A stretch of 64,000 bases of DNA from Haematobia irritans (lineage: Eukaryota; Arthropoda; Insecta; Diptera; Muscidae), in assembly GCF_050003625.1 (NCBI RefSeq), contig NC_134398.1:111948145-112012144 (forward strand). The letters are read 5' to 3'. The notes under the pieces are model-generated. The model was not told the origin of the DNA. It worked only from the letters and a program-made list of their open reading frames with translations, and ran no database searches. Positions 47,624-58,656 of the stretch are shown here, piece after piece. The position numbers and the translations under genes were made by a program. Each line of letters begins with the position of its first letter. Position 1 is the stretch's first letter.

Positions 47624-47696
47624 CACAGACTCGTAATGCTATGTTCCCAATGACTCGTTTTCCTCATTCGTTTTTCCAAAACATTTCACCGTTCAT

Positions 47697-47919
47697 GCGC
47701 TTTACAGACTATCAGTTATTCCGGACGGAATGTCGGTGTTTGTAAAGAATCTTATAGTGTGTCGGATCGATACGACTTGTCGGCGATGACTAAATAATCG
47801 GTAAATGTGTTATCGATCCCATAAACATGCAGCAGTATCGATTATGCCTTCGGACTTAACTTATAATGTGCACAATATATGGGATATGTTTGACACGAGC
47901 TCTGTCGTCCGGAATAACT
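47697..47919. mobile_element. Miniature element with GCGCTTTACAGACTATCAG end, copy 1
   Basis: The left end GCGCTTTACAGACTATCAGT runs into TTATTCCGGACGG. The right end is cut at CCGGAATAACT where the complete copy continues. The interior closely matches the copy at 48075. Confidence 0.75.
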
Positions 47920-48074
47920 ACAAAAAGTATCGCATGAGTGCAATTATTAGGTGCCTTTTTTTAATAAATTGAGAACGACGCCAATAAGAGACCCTTCACA
48001 CAATCAGAAAAAGTGAGTTGTAAAATAGTTGTAAAAGAATCATGTTGTAGCGGGGAAACAAATTTTTAAGTTAT

Positions 48075-48314
48075 GCGCTTTACAGACTATCAGTTATTCC
48101 GGACGGAATGTTGGTGTTTGTAAAAAATCTTACAGTGTGTCGAATCGATACGACTTGTCGGCGATGACTAAATAATCGGTGAATGTGTTATCGATCCCAT
48201 AAACATGCAGCAGTATCGATTATGCCTTCGGACTTAACTTATAATGTGCACAATATATGGGATATGTTCGACACGAGCACTGTCGTCCGGAATAACTGAT
48301 AGTCTGTAAACCGC
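48075..48314. mobile_element. Miniature element with GCGCTTTACAGACTATCAG end, copy 2
   Basis: Complete 240-bp copy with ends GCGCTTTACAGACTATCAGT and ACTGATAGTCTGTAAACCGC. The inner sequence is more than 95 percent identical by eye to 47697-47919. Between the two copies (47920-48074) is a fragment of the CCCTGCCA family. Confidence 0.85.
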
Positions 48315-48813
48315 ATTAAGGAAGAAATTTCTGGCAAGTATATATTGAATTAGGTTCTGTAGTTCGACCACATAATTGCAACCTAATAACCATCTGTCAT
48401 TGGTATACAAACATTACCTATAAAAAATTGTTAATTGTAATGTAAATTGATCTCACATATATGTAGACCAAAAGCCTTTGTTGTTAGCACCTTTTGTATT
48501 TATTTTCGTAATTTGTTATGATTGTAAATCTTGTAATAAATTAATAAAATCTCAATATAATCTGCCCTTTCATTTGATATTGGAATTTGGTTAGGATAAT
48601 AGCAAAGAAAATCGAAAAAATCACCAACAAACAAAACAATTAATATGAAATTGCGACAACCAATGCAAAGTTGATCCAACATACTACCATGTAGTTACAA
48701 TTGCCAAATGTTAGTTGTGCTGACAAATATCATTGATAGTTGATGGAACCACCTGCTTTCGGTTGGCAAATAATTCGGTTGAGGCAACGAATTTGTTTTC
48801 TGGGTGTAATTAT
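48315..48813. other. Intergenic with a short family fragment
   Basis: 48470-48560 (CCTTTGTTGTTAGCACC and following) is related to 51385-51470, the flank of a rosa insertion. Nothing else is recognised. Confidence 0.35.
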
Positions 48814-49202
48814 CCCTGCCAACATTTTTTGAATTTGGGGGCGCTTCTGAGAATCCCCACTACGTCGAAAACAGTCGTATACGATATCCAAAACTCCTCG
48901 GAAAAGCGCCGTCACTATTGAGAAGTTGTACCACGCCAAGTTACTACAAAAAAGTATCGCATGAGTGCATTTAATTTGTGCCCTTCTGGATACATTTAGA
49001 AGGACGCCAATAAGAGCCCCTTCAAACAATCAGAGAAAGTGCATTTTAAGATAGTTGTAAAAGAATCATTGTGGTCAAGAAAACCCAATGTTTATTAATT
49101 TTATTATACATTTATAAATTCTAATAAATACAACATTTATACGACTATCACATCACATTTAACATATTTTTATGCATTAATAAAATATTGATGTTGAGTT
49201 AA

Positions 49203-49664
49203 GGGCATCTTATACGGTCGGATAAACCCTGCGACACAACACGTTGCGGCGACAAATCCGCTAGTATAAGGCCATGTTCGCGAGTTGCAGGGACGTGTTG
49301 GCATAAAATCAAAACAACTTTGATTTTTTCCGGTTGGGAGGCACAAATCTTCACGTGTAAGGAGATGTTAGCCAAACATTAGCAAAAACAAAATTATTTT
49401 TATAATTAAAACAAGCATTTCTGCAATGAAATTAGTGACGGATCGCTAATTCAGCTTGGATTTTTTATTGTTTCTTCCATTTTTACTAAAAACTGGCTTT
49501 ACACCTAACTTTTCGTCCATCTTTATTGTTTGTGTTTATGCTTCTTCTTATTTCTTCATGTTGTTTTCATAATTGTTCGTGCAGTGTGAGGGTAAAACTT
49601 GAGCGAACATACAACAAATAGGCGAACCTCTGTCGTAGCGTTTATCCGACCGTCTAAGGTCCGC
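49203..49664. mobile_element. Miniature element with CGGTCGGATAAAC ends
   Basis: GGGCATCTTATACGGTCGG at the left mirrors CCGACCGTCTAAGGTCCGC at the right. It interrupts the CCCTGCCA copy. No coding content was found. Confidence 0.65.
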
Positions 49665-50209
49665 TTTACAAGTTGCAAGTTACATGTTGTCTATCAGCCA
49701 GTGCTTTTTTCCCAATGGAGGCAGCGTGTCTGGAAAAATATTTGAAAAACTATCACTTTATTCCATTTGGAAAGTCAAAAATTGTTCACCAATATACCTT
49801 TCACAATTTTAAGCGAAATAACTATGTTTTCAACACTTCATTATTGTTTTTATTTAAATAAATTATAAGAAGCTACACGGTTGAAAAAGACTGTTTTTCA
49901 TATGTTTGGCTATAAACATTATATGTTTGGAACACAAATTTTTAAACACAATATTTTTGAGTGCAAGCATATAATGTTCATAAACTAGCATAACATGTGT
50001 GGGACATATATGTTACTATGTTAGAACATATTATGTTTGGGACATAAAATGTTTGTAAATATAATATGCTTGAATGCAAACATATATTAATTTAGAAATA
50101 GCATATAAACATATATGTGTTTAGTAGCTTGGAGCGCTACTTAACAGGGAGCGATATTGAATATTGAATTAAGTGGTTGTTGCTTGTTATTACAAAATTA
50201 ACATTTTAT

Positions 50210-50409
50210 TTTTCCTTGGGCAATTGATCAGCTACTTCTTTGATCCTTACAAACTGTGTGGTCCGCTGTTCGAATCCCCATCCGGCAAAAGGTAAAATTA
50301 AAATAAAAAAATCATAAAATTGAATAATTTCTTCTACAATGTTTGTATTACAGAAAAAGGTGCTAAGAACTAAAAAATCTCGTGGAATTGAGAAAGATGT
50401 CGGGGAATA
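50210..50409 (+). mobile_element. tRNA-derived SINE, copy 3
   Basis: ATTGATCAGCTACTTC and GTTCGAATCCCC are the A- and B-box-like parts; the body matches 28351-28540. It ends where the rosa element begins. Confidence 0.6.
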
Positions 50410-50411
50410 TA

Positions 50412-51344
50412 AAGGGTGATTTGTTAAGAGCTTGATAACTTTAAAAAAAAAAAAAACGCATAAAATTTGCAAAATCTCATCGGTTCTTTATTTGAAACGT
50501 TAGATTGGTCCATGACATTTACTTTTTGAAGATAATTTCATTTAAATGTTGACCGCGGCTGCGTCTTAGGTGGTCCATTCGGAAAGTCCAATTTTGGGCA
50601 ACTTTTTCGAGCATTTCGGCCGGAATAGCCCGAATTTCTTCGGAAATGTTGTCTTCCAAAGCTGGAATAGTTGCTGGCTTATTTCTGTAGACTTTAGACT
50701 TGACGTAGCCCCACAAAAAATAGTCTAAAGGCGTCAAATCGCATGATCTTGGTGGCCAACTTACCGGTCCATTTCTTGAGATGAATTGTTCTCCGAAGTT
50801 TTCCCTCAAAATGGCCATAGAATCGCGAGCTGTGTGGCATGTAGCGCCATCTTGTTGAAACCACATGTCAACCAAGTTCAGTTCTTCCATTTTTGGCAAC
50901 AAAAAGTTTGTTAGCATCGAACGATAGCGATCGCCATTCACCGTAACGTTGCGTCCAACAGCATCTTTGAAAAAATACGGTCCAATGATTCCACCAGCGT
51001 ACAAACCACACCAAACAGTGCATTTTTCGGGATGCATGGGCAGTTCTTGAACGGCTTCTGGTTGCTCTTCACTCCAAATGCGGCAATTTTGCTTATTTAC
51101 GTAGCCATTCAACCAGAAATGAGCCTCATCGCTGAACAAAATTTGTCGATAAAAAAGCGGATTTTCTGCCAACTTTTCTAGGGCCCATTCACTGAAAATT
51201 CGACGTTGTGGCAGATCGTAAGTCTATTCATGATGAAATGTCAAAGCATACTGAGCATCTTTCTCTTTGACACCATGTCTGAAATCCCACGTGATCTGTC
51301 AAATACTAATGCATGAAAATCCTAATCTCAAAAGAATCACCCTT
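50412..51344 (-). mobile_element. rosa-type mariner, copy B (933 bp)
   Basis: AAGGGTGATTTGTTAAGAGC on the left and TCAAAAGAATCACCCTT on the right, with TA at 50410-50411 and 51345-51346. It occupies the same TA of the host repeat as copy A but is reversed. Confidence 0.93.
50519..51231 (-). pseudogene. rosa transposase pseudogene, copy B
   Basis: The ATG at 51231 opens MNRLT, then a deletion of about 375 bp joins it out of frame to ICHNVEF. The catalytic half is open in another frame from 51172 to the stop at 50519, with [17 protein letters not shown] and TPLDYFLWG. The spacing is 41 residues. The deletion joint differs from copies A and C. Confidence 0.9.
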
Positions 51345-51833
51345 TACAATTGGGCAGAAACAAAATTTTGCGCATTCAGGTCGAAAACCTATGTTGTTAG
51401 CACCTATATTACCTGTTTATTTTCATAATTCATTATGATTGTAAATATATAAATAAATAAATAAAATTTTGAGCACAATATTGTTTGGGAGAATTTTTTT
51501 TAAGCATATAATATTTTTGGGTGCAAAATGCTTCCAAACATATTATATGTTCACATAATAACATATTGTTTTTTGGAAGACAACATTATTGAATTTGGAT
51601 GCAAAAATACAAAATATTTGGAACTTAGACTACCCAAACATATATTGTTTAGACCAATATACTTTCAAACATATTATATATTGGAAGAGATCAAACATAT
51701 AAATGTTTGGGCAATACCGAAAAATATATATGCTTGAAGCAAAATATGTTTGGGAGTATATGTTACAGAAGCGATTTTTTGTGAGCGTGTAGTTGTGTTT
51801 GGTGTTTAACAAAATATAAAATGGCTCTTGTAA

Positions 51834-52079
51834 CAAGGCATATTAAAGAGGTAAAGTCATGCAATCAGGTGACTAATATCGACATTCATCTTGTCAAAGG
51901 CTTTGTTTACGTTTAGTATGTTTGTTTACATTCTTTGTGTACATAAATATTACAATACAACAACACTACACATACACAAAATGTCAACTTAAGTGACCTG
52001 CCATTTTAGTTTGACTTTCTAAATATCATGGGGTGTACACACGTTTGCTCGTGACTTTACCTTTAATTAATATGCCTTG
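51834..52079. mobile_element. CAAGGCATATTAA-ended miniature element, complete
   Basis: Left CAAGGCATATTAAAGAGG, right TTTAATTAATATGCCTTG, with an exact 9-bp duplication CTCTTGTAA (51825-51833 and 52080-52088). Length 246 bp. No coding content. Confidence 0.85.
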
Positions 52080-52221
52080 CTCTTGTAACAATACAAGGCA
52101 TATTAATTAAAGGTAAAGTCACGAGCAAACGTGTGTACACCCCATGATATTTAGAAAGTCAAACTGAAATGACAGGTCACTTAAGTTGACATTTTGTGTA
52201 TGTGTAGTGTTGTTGTATTGT
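51947..52221. repeat. Large palindrome across two miniature elements
   Basis: Arms 51947-52079 and 52094-52221 are near-perfect complements separated by 14 bp. It arises because the element ending at 52079 and the next beginning at 52094 face one another. Such structures are prone to deletion when cloned and replicated. Confidence 0.8.
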
Positions 52222-53246
52222 TGAACGCCTATCTAAAATGTAAAAATTAAATGTCCAATGTTTTTTTTTTCTTGATTGATATGGATAATGGAACAAAGTT
52301 ATGGTCTGATGATGGATAAAGGTGAGTACTAAGTTTGACTTTAGCCCCTAAAATCAAAAATAAATATGTAAAAATCAGTATAAAATTAAACCTGTTTGGA
52401 GAAAATTTTATTTTATCTTGGAGGGCTGTAATGGCTGGCGGAAATATTGTTGCCCCGACAAGACGACATTAGCAGATGGCCAATTGAAAGCTAATTAGTA
52501 ATTTAAAAAAGATTATTTCCTTTCTTTCTTCTTAGGCTGTCCATCATTTACCTCGGTCAAAGATTATCTCGCGATAAATATAAATGACAAAGGTGAGTAC
52601 TAAGTTCGAGTTTAGCCGCTAAAGTGAAAACATATTTGTTGCAAAGGAAATGTTCACAAAGTTTGTATTCCTTAAAATGTATTATTAAATAAAACTAATC
52701 GTGAAGAAACTACAATTTTAGCGGCTAAAATCGAATTTCATACTTTAAAACGCAAAAATGTGGATTTTGATGAAAAAACCAACCTGAGGACTCATTATTC
52801 ATGCGTTTCACGAAGTGAACAGATACACAAAAAGCATTCACTCAGCTGGACTTCAAGGATAATATCTTGGGCATTACTCATTTATTGGAATCAGCATCCA
52901 ATGAAGCATCTACCAGGACCACTAAAACCAGCAGCAGGTCCTGCTAGCCGTAGAACGGGCGAAAGTCACTATGCAGGACCTTAATTTAATCATCGGGGTA
53001 AGTATTGCTCAAATTCCCAAATGTATGGACTTGGTTGTAAATTTAGATTTCTCCCCAGTTTCTAACACGTAGGCGAAAAATTTCATAAAACTAAACCCAT
53101 ACAAACAACACAATGTAAATAAAAGCAATATTTATGTACACAAAGAATGTAAACAAACCTACTAAACGTAAACAAAGATTTTGACAAGATGAATGTCGAT
53201 ATTAGTCACCTGATTGCATGACTTTACCTTTAATTAATATGTCTTG
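52094..53246. mobile_element. CAAGGCATATTAA-ended element, larger copy
   Basis: CAAGGCATATTAATTAAAGG at 52094 and TTAATTAATATGTCTTG at 53246 are its ends. The interior has extra sequence with AAGGTGAGTACTAAGTTCG motifs and an exon-like segment at 52840-52996. The 9-bp flanks do not match, so the boundary or insertion history is more complex. Confidence 0.6.
52840..52996 (+). other. Exon-like segment inside a transposable element
   Basis: One frame reads QLDFKDNILGITHLLESASN followed by TRTTKTSSRS and a stop. G+C content rises above the surroundings, and a donor-like GGGGTAAGT sits at 52996-53003. It may be a captured exon or a transposase remnant. The frame breaks before the donor, so the model is weak. 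Confidence 0.25.
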
Positions 53247-53344
53247 CACATACACAAAATGTCAACTTAAGTCATCTGCCATTTCAGTTTGACATTATAA
53301 TTATCACGTTTGCTCGTGACTTTACCTTTAATTAATATGCCTTG
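53247..53344. repeat. Fragment of the CAAGGCATATTAA family
   Basis: CACATACACAAAATGTCAAC through TTAATTAATATGCCTTG repeats the right part of the element ending at 52079. Confidence 0.7.
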
Positions 53345-53345
53345 C

Positions 53346-54660
53346 TTTTTAAAGATTTCGTCAACATTTTGGCAAATTGGAAGTAATTTCCAAACAATTT
53401 GAAGATGTATTGAAGATGACCTGTTTCAAGTCAAGTTGAATTTATGTTGAAAATTACATTTACCCTCAAACTGAAAAGTTGTTGCATTTGAAAAACGCTC
53501 ATCCTGTGTTTATTGGGTTGTCTAAAATTTTCCAATTTTTTTTATTTCTTCCAATTGACCACGAACTTCGTTGAACAAATAAGTATTGAAAACCACATGG
53601 TTTTTTCGTTGCATTTTAGGGTAGTGTTTTGTCAAAGTTTTCTCATATTATCTTCAACACTTTTTCACGGATTTCGCCAAAATGTTGGCAAATTGAGATG
53701 AGCTGTTTCAAGTCAAGTTGAATTTATGTTGAAAATTATATTTACCCTCAAACTGAAAAGTTGTTGCGTTTGAAAAACGCTCATCCTGTGTTTATTGGGA
53801 GGATGAGCGTTTTTCAAACGAATTACTTCCAATTTGGCAAAATTTTGACGAAATCTTTGAAAAAGTGTTGAAGATAATATGAGAAAACTTTGACAAACAC
53901 TACCCTAAAATGCAACGAAAAAACAATGTGGTTTTCAATACTTATTTGTGCAACGAACTTCGTGGTCAATTGGAAGAAATAAAAAACTTGAAAAATTTTA
54001 GACAAAAAACTGAATTTACTCCAAATAGTTTCTAATAATAGGTAAGTGAAAATAAAAAAATGAAATTAAACTTTAAGGAAGACACTAAATATATATCTCT
54101 TTGTCGAAAACTAAAATTATGGAAATTCTTGAAAACATTAAAAAGCTGACCGATGAAAATATGTTGGACAATTAACTGGAACTGCTTCAAATAGTTTATA
54201 ATAATTGGTAAGTCAATATGAAAAATTAAATCAACACTCTAGAGAAGTTACTAAATTTAAATCTCATTTCAAAAACTAAAATTTTTGGATGCTGCATTCT
54301 TGGAAACATTAAGAGGTTGACCGATGAAAAATGATGGTGGCTTGTCGAAAAGAGAAAGTTTCCATAAATCAAAGTGCATCGAATTAAATTTGGTATTTAT
54401 GCTTTTCCACATCAACAACTACTGGATGATAATTCGCATCACATCGATAGTTTAATTTACATCGCATCATCGGTTTAATTTGTTATTTTGTGAATTGAAA
54501 TTGCTGGAAATTTATTCTAACTCTCCGGTTCCTTGCAAATTGTCCGAATTTTAATGAGTTTTACAACCATTTTGTGACACCAACGTTCTTGAGGAAATCG
54601 AATTTTGTGGGTTTCAATACATTTTGTGCAACGAAGTACGTGGTCAGTTGGAAGAAATAC
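53346..54660. repeat. Joined ends of CCCAATAAACAC elements
   Basis: Two successive right ends, each finishing CTGTGTTTATTGGG (53514 and 53800), are followed immediately by an inverted copy beginning AGGATGAGCGTTTTTCAAAC at 53801. A further inverted section to 54660 matches 45900-46000 (GATGCGAATTATCATCCAG in complement). Confidence 0.7.
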
Positions 54661-54685
54661 AAAAAATTGAAATATTTTTTACATA

Positions 54686-55155
54686 AAGGTGAGTATTAAG
54701 TTCGAGTTTAGCCGCTAAAATTCACTAAAGTGAAAACTAAATCAGTAAAAAAAGACATAAAATTATAAATATTTGTTGCAGATTTCATTATATCTTGATG
54801 GGGAATAGCCCAAAGCAAATTTTCACAAAGTTTGTATTCCTTAAAATGGATTATTAAAGAAAAGTAATCGTGAAAAAATGACGATTTTAGCGGCTAAAGG
54901 TAAGTACTATGTTCGCTTTTCGCATTGAAATTTTCGCGGTTACTTTATTAAAACAGTTCAATATAAAGCAGATAAATTAACTCAATTGATGTGGAATTTC
55001 TTGTTCCTCTAGATTTCGGCAAGACTTTACAGGAATGTGTCTGTTTTCATTTATAATTTTGATTATTTCAGGAAAAGTAATCGCGAAAATAAAGTGATTT
55101 TCAACTAGAAAACCGAACATAGTACACACCTTAAACTCGAACTTAATACCCACCT
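54686..55155. mobile_element. AAGGTG-GAGTATTAAGTTCG miniature element
   Basis: TA (54684-54685) precedes AAGGTGAGTATTAAGTTCGA. The right end CGAACTTAATACCCACCT is followed by TA. The inverted ends carry GTTTAGCCGCTAAA. The interior is interrupted by a related element at 54897. Confidence 0.75.
54897..55131. mobile_element. Nested AAGGTAAGTACTATGTTCG miniature element
   Basis: It lies inside the previous element between TA dinucleotides (54895-54896 and 55132-55133). Removing it and one TA rejoins the host as CGGCTAAACTCG. The ends AAGGTAAGTACTATGTTCG and CGAACATAGTACACACCT are complements. Confidence 0.75.
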
Positions 55156-55533
55156 TAAGACTGAAATTAATTTTAATAAGATACTTATGTTTTGATTGGT
55201 ATTATATTATTATTTATATATATTATTAACGATATTTTAATATTATTAAATATTGGCAACAATGTTAATTTCTAATTTGTCTCACAATAGGGCTGTTTTC
55301 TTTTAGCACTGGATATGCTAAGCCGTTAAGGACTAAAATAAAACAGAGTACTCGTTTATCCAGGACATCTCCAAAAATATGCAACACTGTCATCAGCTGT
55401 TTAGAAACAATCACAGAAAAGAAGTGAAATCTTGCGTTTTTAATGTATGAAATGCTTCAATTAGTAATAAAAATTTACTGCTGCGATTATTTCTGACACT
55501 GTATCACTTTGAATTTCATGTTTTTCGATAAAA
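55156..55533. other. Intergenic
   Basis: No gene. 55165-55255 resembles 45220-45300 (ATTAATATTATTATAT words) in inverse orientation, a degraded element end. Confidence 0.35.
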
Positions 55534-57762
55534 CCCTGTAAACACAAACGTTTGAAAAATGCTAAATTTCAACAATTTTTCAAACATTTTTTCAAAGGAT
55601 TAGGGTAATATTCAAGTTGAGAAATTGTTTAGAAAATCGCGTTCTCAACAAAAAACAGACATTACCCTCAACAGTGAAATTCAACACATTAGCAATAATA
55701 TCTCAAGTGTTATCCTCAAATTGAAATGCATCGCTACTCAATAATTTGTCAAACAATTTTCGATGCGAGTCAAATTCAAAATTAACATCGTTGCATATAC
55801 TTTTCAACCTAAATTTGTTTGAATGATATCCCCACTTCAAATTGAAAGTCAAAGCCAAAATTCTATGAATTTTGTATGATTTATTCATTTTTATCAAAAT
55901 AAAATATATAATACACTACATAATACATTACAATACCAATTGATAAATAATAATCTTATTAAACATATCAACAAATAAGAACAAAAAAAAAAACAACAAA
56001 CCTTTAACCCTGCCAGCATTTCAAAGTTCCATTTCATCCTCATCGCTACCACAGACTCGTAAATGTCACCACAACCATCGCGAACTGTGATGGGGGAAGC
56101 ATATCAAAAAGTACAAAATGTACATGAAAGTATTTTGCCATCACTACAGTTAGAAGAGCCATTTTATATTTTGTGAAACGCCAAGCGCAACCAGCTTGTT
56201 ATATTTTATTTAAATAAAAACGAAAATAAAGTTCTGAAAACATAGGTATTACGCTTAAAATTGTGAAAGGTATATGGTGAACAATTTTCGACTTTCCAAA
56301 TAGAATAAAGTGATCGTTTTTCAAATATTTTTCCAGGCATGCTGTCTCCATCGAAAATAAACAAACTGGCTGGTAGACGCTGTAATATGTAACTTGCTAC
56401 TTAAAACTCAACATCATTCTTTTATTAATGCAAAAAATTATGTTAAATGTGATGAGATAAACAGAAAAATGTTATATTTATAAGAAATTATAAATGTTTA
56501 ATCAAATCAATAAACATCTACACAATCGTGTTTTACTTGACCACAATGATTCTTCTACAATTACCTTAAAATGCACTTTTTCTGATAGTTTGCAGGGGTT
56601 CTTATTGGCGTCCTTCGCAATTGATCTAAATAGGCACCTAATAATTGCACTGATGAGAAACTTTTTCGTAGTAACTTGGCGTGGTACAACTTCTCAATAG
56701 TGACGGCGCTTTTCCGACGAGTTTTTGATGTCGTATATGATTGTTTTCGACGTAGTGGGGATTCTCAGAAGCGCCCCCAAATTCAAAAAATGTTGGCAGG
56801 GAAATATCTTAAACATTATTAGTAAACACTTTTGCATTGATAATTCGTTTTCCTTCCTTTTGGTGTCATAAAACAGCATTAAAATTTATTAACATGCGGG
56901 TAATTTGAAATTAGGAACGTACTGGACCGCGTGTTAGAATTGATTTCCAGCAGAAGGAATTCACAAAATATCCATTTTAAACTGATAATAGCATATGAAT
57001 TAAACTGACGATATGATGCACATTTTCATCCAGAAGTTGTTGATTTCAACAATTTGTTGTTTTTAACAATTTTAATTGGTTGCACTTATAATTTTTCTGG
57101 AAACTTTTTCTTGTCGATAAGCCACTCATTTTTCATTGGTCAGCTTTTTAATGTTTGCAAGAATGTAGCATCCAAAGATTTTAGTTTTCTGCAAAGAGAT
57201 TTAAATTTAGTGACTTCTCTAAAGTGTTGATTTAATTTTTCAAATTGACGTACCAATTATTATAAACTATTTGAAGCAGTTCCAGTTAATTGTCCACAAT
57301 TTTTTCATCGGCCAGCTTTTTAATGTTTTCAAGAACGTAGAATCCATAATTTCAGTTTTCTGCAAAGAAATATACATTTCGTGACTTCCTTAAAGTTTTA
57401 TTTCACTTTTTATTTTCACTTACCAATTTTTATAAACTATTTGGTTATTTGTCTAAAATTTTCCATTTTTTTATTTCTTGCAATTGACCACGAACTTCGT
57501 TGCACAAATAAGTATTGAAAACCACATGGTTTTTTCGTTGCATTTTAGGGTAGTGTTTTGTCAAAGTTTTCTCATATTTTCTTCAACACCTTTTCAAAGA
57601 TTTCGTCAACATTTTGGCAAATTGGAAGTAATTCGCAAACAATTTGAAGATGTATTGAAGATGAGCTATTTCAAGTCAAGTTGAATTTATGTTGAAAATT
57701 ATATTTACCCTCAAACTGAAAAGTTGTTGCATTTGAAAAACGCTCATCCTGTGTTTATTGGG
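55534..57762. mobile_element. CCCAATAAACAC-type element, copy 2, with nested insertion
   Basis: Left end CCCTGTAAACACAAACG is slightly diverged; right end CTGTGTTTATTGGG. Without the CCCTGCCA element at 56008-56801 it would be 1435 bp. The inner sequence parallels 44837-46500 in the same orientation. No transposase. Confidence 0.75.
56008..56801. mobile_element. CCCTGCCA-ended element, copy 3, complete
   Basis: CCCTGCCAGCATTTCAAAGT to AAAAAATGTTGGCAGGG, 794 bp. It is the reverse complement, with few differences, of 46832-47623. The flanks do not show a long duplication. It serves as the complete reference for the family in this window. Confidence 0.85.
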
Positions 57763-58184
57763 AATAGTCACAATAAATTGCTATTGTGAATCGAAGAAGC
57801 GTCACTTTATCCAAATACAATCTGGCAACATCGGCGCTACTTGCACTGATGAGATGTTCTGGATAGAACACCAGTGCAACGATGTTCTGGATAGCCCATA
57901 CAAATGTTGCATCCAGTGCAAAAAGAAAACAGCCCTATTGCTGAATATACATTCCCAAAATTATTGAGTAGCGTACATTTCAATTTGAGGATTACAATTG
58001 AGAGATTATTGCTATTATGTTCAATTTTACTGTTGAGGGTAATGTCTGTTTTTATTTGAGAACGCGATTTTCTCAACAATTCCTCAACTTGAATATTGCC
58101 CTAATCCTTTGAAAAAATGTTTGAAAAATTATTGAATTTTTGCATTTTTCAAACGTTTGTGTTTAATGGGCTGTGTTTATTGGG
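57763..58184. repeat. Inverted left end of a CCCAATAAACAC-type element
   Basis: The complement of the left end sequence at 44837-45060 reads here up to CAAACGTTTGTGTTTAATGGG (58150-58170), then TGTGTTTATTGGGG. The stretch 57836-57905 has the locally repeated words GATGTTCTGGATAG. Confidence 0.7.
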
Positions 58185-58656
58185 GAGTACTCAAAAATTA
58201 GTCAGTAACGAGTACTTGTAATCAAATACTCGTTACTTTCCCAACACTAATTGCTTCGCTTTTCTACATTTCATTTTACATCTAGCCGTTGAGTTGTTCC
58301 AGCACGCGTGAATTTAACCGGCCGTTGGTCATTTATTATTTAGAAAAAGGGGAGAATGAAATAATGTGCTTGGATGTGAGAGAGAGTGTGTGTGTGCGAT
58401 AGTGAGAAAATAATAAATTATTTCATGAAAAACGAGTGAATTGTAGTGAACACTTTATAAATAAATAAAAAAATATAAATGAAAAGATTTCCATTCCCTT
58501 TTGCAATAAAGTCTGGAATATGTGCACTAGTTCCCCAAGAAATATGAAATAAGTTTTGATTCTCCCCAGACAAGATAAAGTGCACTATTGATACAGGATT
58601 TGTTCTAAATCCCAATTACACTTTTTAAAACCCCTCTAAAAACATCGCCTTTCAAA
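58185..58656 (+). promoter_or_regulatory. Probable promoter and 5' leader of the LRCH-type gene
   Basis: The 58270-58400 region is more G+C balanced, with GGCCGTTGG and a GAGAGAGTGTGTGTGTGCGA tract typical of fly promoter neighbourhoods. No TATA box is evident and the start site is not fixed. The leader would be at most about 300 bp if unspliced. Confidence 0.35.

Larger units (their letters stand above)
49876..51789. mobile_element. TA-flanked AAACATAT-rich element, copy 2, complete
   Basis: CACGGTTGAAAAAGACTG opens and ATTTTTTGTGAGCGTG closes, with TA at 49874-49875 and 51790-51791. Removing it restores AAGCTAGTTGTG, related to AAGCTGGTTGCG at 47430. The interior has ATATGTTTGGGACAT-type words, a SINE and a rosa mariner. 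Without these two the element would be about 0.8 kb. Confidence 0.8.
48814..51833. mobile_element. CCCTGCCA-ended element, copy 2, interrupted twice
   Basis: It opens CCCTGCCAACATTTTTTGAA at 48814. Family sequence continues in three pieces, 48814-49202, 49665-49875 and 51790-51833, split by a GGTCGGATAAAC element and the TA-flanked element at 49876. A third insertion follows at 51834. The terminal CCCTGCCAGC side is not found. Confidence 0.7.
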
